Positions 6,324 to 8,553 of a stretch of 8,553 nt of DNA are shown here, in pieces. Location: assembly GCA_018056045.1 (NCBI GenBank), contig JAGPGI010000049.1:2647-11199 (forward strand), in the 5' to 3' direction. The notes under the pieces were generated by a model. It had not been told where the DNA came from. It did no database searches and was given only the letters and a program-made list of their open reading frames with translations. Origin of the DNA: Paracoccus sp. (in: a-proteobacteria). GTDB lineage: Bacteria > Pseudomonadota > Alphaproteobacteria > Rhodobacterales > Rhodobacteraceae. Numbering within the stretch: the first letter of the stretch is position 1; the number at the start of each line of letters is the position of its first letter. Both the position numbers and the translations under genes were made by a program.

Positions 6324-7798
6324 TCAGACAGATCCGCGTTGGCGGCCGAACCCGGTTCAAGGATCGATTTCCGCGAGGAATAGAAGATATACATGGTCGC
6401 CGCCAGGATCGCCCAGATCGCGGTCAGCTTGAACACGATCGAGGACAGGCTGGAGATCAGATAGAGGCACGAGATGATGCTGAGGATCGGCAGCACCGGG
6501 AAGAACGGCACCGAGAAGCCGCGCGGTGCGTCGGGCCGGCGATAGCGCAGGATGATGACGCCCGCCGATACCACGGTAAAGGCCACCAGCGTGCCCATGC
6601 TGGTCAGATCCCACAGCACCGCCGAAGGCAGGAAGGCGGCGATGGCCGCCACCACGCAGCCGACGATGATCGTGTTCGCCGTCGGCGTCAGGGTATGGGG
6701 GTTCACGCGGCTGAAGATCGGCGGCAGCATGCCGTCGCGCGACATCGCAAACAGCACCCGGGTCTGGCCGTAAAGCACGACCAGCGTCACCGAAAACACC
6801 GAGATGACCGCGCCCGCCGACAGGATGACCGCCGGAATGGTCGAGCCGGTGACGTTCTGCAAGATCACCGACAGCCCGGCCTCCTGCCCCTCGAACATGC
6901 CCTGCGACTGGGCGCCAAGGGCGGCGATGGTGACCAGCAGGTAGAAGCTGATGACGATGATCAGCGCCATGATGATGGCGCGCGGCAGGTTGCGGCGCGG
7001 GTTCTCGACCTCTTCGCCGGCGGTCGAGACGGCGTCCAGACCGACGAAGGTAAAGAAGATCGAGCCGGCCGCGGCGCTGACGCCGGCAAAGCCATGCGGC
7101 GCGAAGGGGGTGAAGTTCTCGGCCTTGAAGGCGGTCAGGGCGATGGCGATGAACAGCGCCAGCACCCCAAGCTTGATCACCACCATGATGGCATTGGCGC
7201 GCGCCGATTCCCGCGAGCCGCGGATCAGCAGCACACAGCACATGCCAACCAGGATCGCGGCCGGCAGGTTGATATAGCCGTCGCCGCCGAATTTCAGCGA
7301 ATAGCCCTCGGCCACCAGCGGCGCATGCAAGAGCGCGCGGGGCAGCTCATAGCCGGTGGTGATCAGCAGAAGGTTGTGCAGATATTCGCTCCAGCCGACG
7401 GCGACGGCGCCGGCCGAAACGCCGTATTCCATCACCAGACAGGCGGCGACAAGGAACGCAAGACCCTCGCCCAGCGTTGCATAGGCATAGGAATAGCTCG
7501 AGCCCGAAACCGGGATCATCGAGCTCATTTCCGCATAGCAAAGCGCGGTGAGACCGGCGGCGAAGCCCGCGATCAGAAAGGAAAACAGCACCGCCGGCCC
7601 GGCCACCGGAACCTGTTCGGCCAGAACGAAGAAAATCCCCGTGCCGATGGTGGCGCCGACGCCGAACATGGTCAGCTGGAACAGCGTGATCGAGCGTTTC
7701 AGCTCGGCGCCGTGGCCATGCGCCTGCGACTGGGTGATGAAAGTCTCGATCGGCTTTTTGCGCAAAAGGCGCTGCGCGAGGCTTGGCGCAGTGTTCAT
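6320..7798 (-). CDS. APC-superfamily permease, cationic amino acid transporter (CAT) type
   Basis: An inner-membrane secondary transporter of 492 residues, the usual size for bacterial CAT proteins, with about 12 hydrophobic segments. Diagnostic stretches are the broken first helix GATIGTGIF (48-56), YAEMSSMIPVSGSSYSY (88-104) leading into YATLGEG, the helix-6 region FVGLDAVSTAGEEVENPRRN (251-270), and QTRVLFAMSRDGMLPP (345-360). All are typical of the CAT branch, whose members move arginine, lysine or ornithine, though some bacterial ones take other amino acids. The start at 7798 has GGGGA seven bases upstream, and the N-terminal KKPIE..HGAELKRSI resembles the family. It is the first gene of the minus-strand operon and overlaps usp by four bases. 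Supplying or recovering arginine for cyanophycin turnover is inferred from context; the substrate cannot be read from sequence. Confidence 0.9.
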   Translation of the reverse strand: MNTAPSLAQRLLRKKPIETFITQSQAHGHGAELKRSITLFQLTMFGVGATIGTGIFFVLAEQVPVAGPAVLFSFLIAGFAAGLTALCYAEMSSMIPVSGSSYSYAYATLGEGLAFLVAACLVMEYGVSAGAVAVGWSEYLHNLLLITTGYELPRALLHAPLVAEGYSLKFGGDGYINLPAAILVGMCCVLLIRGSRESARANAIMVVIKLGVLALFIAIALTAFKAENFTPFAPHGFAGVSAAAGSIFFTFVGLDAVSTAGEEVENPRRNLPRAIIMALIIVISFYLLVTIAALGAQSQGMFEGQEAGLSVILQNVTGSTIPAVILSAGAVISVFSVTLVVLYGQTRVLFAMSRDGMLPPIFSRVNPHTLTPTANTIIVGCVVAAIAAFLPSAVLWDLTSMGTLVAFTVVSAGVIILRYRRPDAPRGFSVPFFPVLPILSIISCLYLISSLSSIVFKLTAIWAILAATMYIFYSSRKSILEPGSAANADLSE

Positions 7799-7828
7799 CC
7801 CTGATCCCCGTTTTCCGTGTTGTTTTGT

Positions 7829-7841
7829 GACCGCAACGGTC
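7829..7841. promoter_or_regulatory. Candidate operator, inverted repeat upstream of the permease
   Basis: GACCG-CAA-CGGTC is a perfect five-base inverted repeat centred about 37 bp upstream of the permease ATG. Three bases further away lies the AT-rich GTTAACGAAAGTTTAC (7844-7859), itself partly palindromic. Position and symmetry fit an operator or a promoter-proximal site. The protein that binds it is not known from sequence. Confidence 0.35.
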
Positions 7842-7979
7842 CTGTTAACGAAAGTTTACACAGCGTCGCCGCAGAAAGTCCTTTCGAACTTGGTCGGGCT
7901 TTTGGCACAAGCTGCGTCCGCCACCCGCTGGCGAGGCACGAACTGCCAGTGCAATTTCGGGCAGATCGCCGGCCGTGAC

Positions 7980-7996
7980 GATTTTCATCAAGAATC
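7980..7996. promoter_or_regulatory. Candidate Lrp/AsnC-type operator upstream of the regulator gene
   Basis: GATTTTCATCAAGAATC is a 17-base imperfect palindrome with GATT/AATC outer arms and an AT-rich centre. It lies about 60 bp upstream of the regulator ATG and just before the possible -35 element TTGCGC. Lrp-family proteins bind AT-rich palindromes of about 15 bp and often control their own genes. Assignment is by size, symmetry and position only. Confidence 0.3.
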
Positions 7997-8055
7997 GGCT
8001 TGCGCAATCCGTGGGTTGCGGGGCTATCTGGATGGCCACACGCCGGAGAGACGTA

Positions 8056-8553
8056 ATGAAGGACAATGAAGGAATCCTGACGCTGGACCAGATCGACCTG
8101 CGCATCCTGGAACGGTTGCAGGTGGACGGCCGCATGACCAACCAGGAACTGGCCGAGGCCGTCGGCCTGTCGCCCAGCCCCTGCCTGAACCGGGTGCGAC
8201 GGCTGGAAAAGGCTGGCGTGATCTCCGGCTATCAGGCGCATATCGAACTGACCAAGGTCTGCCGCCATGTCGACGTGATCGCCGCCGTCACCCTGCGCGA
8301 CCACGGGCTGGAGGATTTCGAGGTCTTCGAGGAGATGGTCGCCGGGATGCGCTTTGTCATCGAATGCACCAAGGTCAGCGGCACGATCGACTATCTCGTG
8401 CGCTTCATCTGCCCCGATATCGCTGCTTACCAGATGCTGTCGGACGAGCTGTTGAAGCTGGGTCCCAAGATCAACAACCTGTCCAGCTATATCGTGCTGA
8501 AGACCGTCAAGCCCTTCCGCGGTATGGCGCTGGAGGGGCTGGTGCCGTTCCGC
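8056..8553 (+). CDS. Lrp/AsnC-family transcriptional regulator, 3' end outside window
   Basis: The frame is open from the ATG at 8056 for 166 codons to the right edge. GGAGAG five bases upstream is a good ribosome binding site. The N-terminal LDQIDLRILERLQVDGRMTN begins a classic Lrp/AsnC winged helix-turn-helix: ELAEAVGLSPSPCLNRVRRL (31-50) followed by EKAGVISGYQA. The rest (about 63-155) matches the RAM/AsnC ligand-binding and oligomerisation domain, with the VxECTKVSGTIDYLVRF strand region. Family members are usually 150-165 residues, so little is missing. It is divergent from the permease-usp-cphA-cphB operon, which makes it the likely local regulator, responding to an amino acid. Which one, and whether it activates or represses, cannot be told. 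Confidence 0.93.
   Translation, partial: MKDNEGILTLDQIDLRILERLQVDGRMTNQELAEAVGLSPSPCLNRVRRLEKAGVISGYQAHIELTKVCRHVDVIAAVTLRDHGLEDFEVFEEMVAGMRFVIECTKVSGTIDYLVRFICPDIAAYQMLSDELLKLGPKINNLSSYIVLKTVKPFRGMALEGLVPFR

Larger units (their letters stand above)
7799..8055. promoter_or_regulatory. Divergent regulatory region between permease operon and Lrp/AsnC gene
   Basis: This 257-bp gap must hold promoters for both directions. No clear consensus promoter for the permease side stands out. Toward the regulator, TTGCGC (8000-8005) and TATCTG (8025-8030) with a 19-base spacer are a weak candidate pair. AT-rich patches stand out at 7844-7859 and 7980-7996. Inverted repeats listed separately and GAAAG-TC-CTTTC (7874-7885) make operator binding likely. 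No convincing small gene is seen here. Confidence 0.6.

Noticed and set aside
6200..7804. A 534-codon open frame on the plus strand opposite the permease
   Set aside because: The product is very rich in R, D, Q, H and G, as expected from the reverse complement of a membrane protein gene; the minus strand encodes a clear APC permease.
7795..8304. A minus-strand frame of 169 codons across the permease-regulator gap
   Set aside because: It overlaps the N-terminal half of the well-supported Lrp/AsnC gene in antisense, and its product has no recognisable features.

Overview
The window is GC-rich (roughly two thirds G+C by eye), with dense genes, short intergenic gaps and strong G/C bias at third codon positions. 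This suggests a high-GC alphaproteobacterium, plausibly of the Rhodobacteraceae/Paracoccus kind. The assignment is inference from composition and protein style, not from a marker gene. No RNA genes, insertion sequences, phage genes or CRISPR arrays are visible.

Layout: five genes run on the minus strand, read from right to left. They are a cationic amino acid permease of the APC superfamily (7798-6320), a tandem universal stress protein (6323-5442, whose ATG overlaps the permease TGA), cyanophycin synthetase cphA (5333-2589), a double-length cyanophycinase (2566-383) and a PIN-domain-like protein cut by the left edge (347-1). Gaps are -4, 108, 22 and 35 bp, so they look like one operon. The 108-bp gap before cphA holds two GC-rich hairpins and may be a point of differential expression. 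An Lrp/AsnC-family regulator (8056-8553, cut by the right edge) is transcribed divergently from the permease across a 257-bp regulatory gap with several short inverted repeats.

How it fits together (inference): the permease would move arginine or another basic amino acid. CphA polymerises Asp and Arg into cyanophycin, a nitrogen reserve, using ATP. The cyanophycinase cleaves the polymer back to beta-Asp-Arg dipeptides. The Lrp/AsnC protein would couple the operon to amino acid status, and the Usp protein suggests a link to stress or energy state. No isoaspartyl dipeptidase, needed to finish degradation, is in the window.

The most unusual element is the cyanophycinase. It is two cyanophycinase folds in one chain. 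The N-terminal copy keeps every catalytic and substrate-binding residue I can check. The C-terminal copy aligns without gaps across the catalytic region, at a constant offset of 384 residues, but has His->Asn at the catalytic histidine and an altered nucleophile loop, so it looks like a pseudoenzyme half. The second oddity is the PIN-like protein at the operon's end, which has no antitoxin beside it and a probably incomplete acidic active site.
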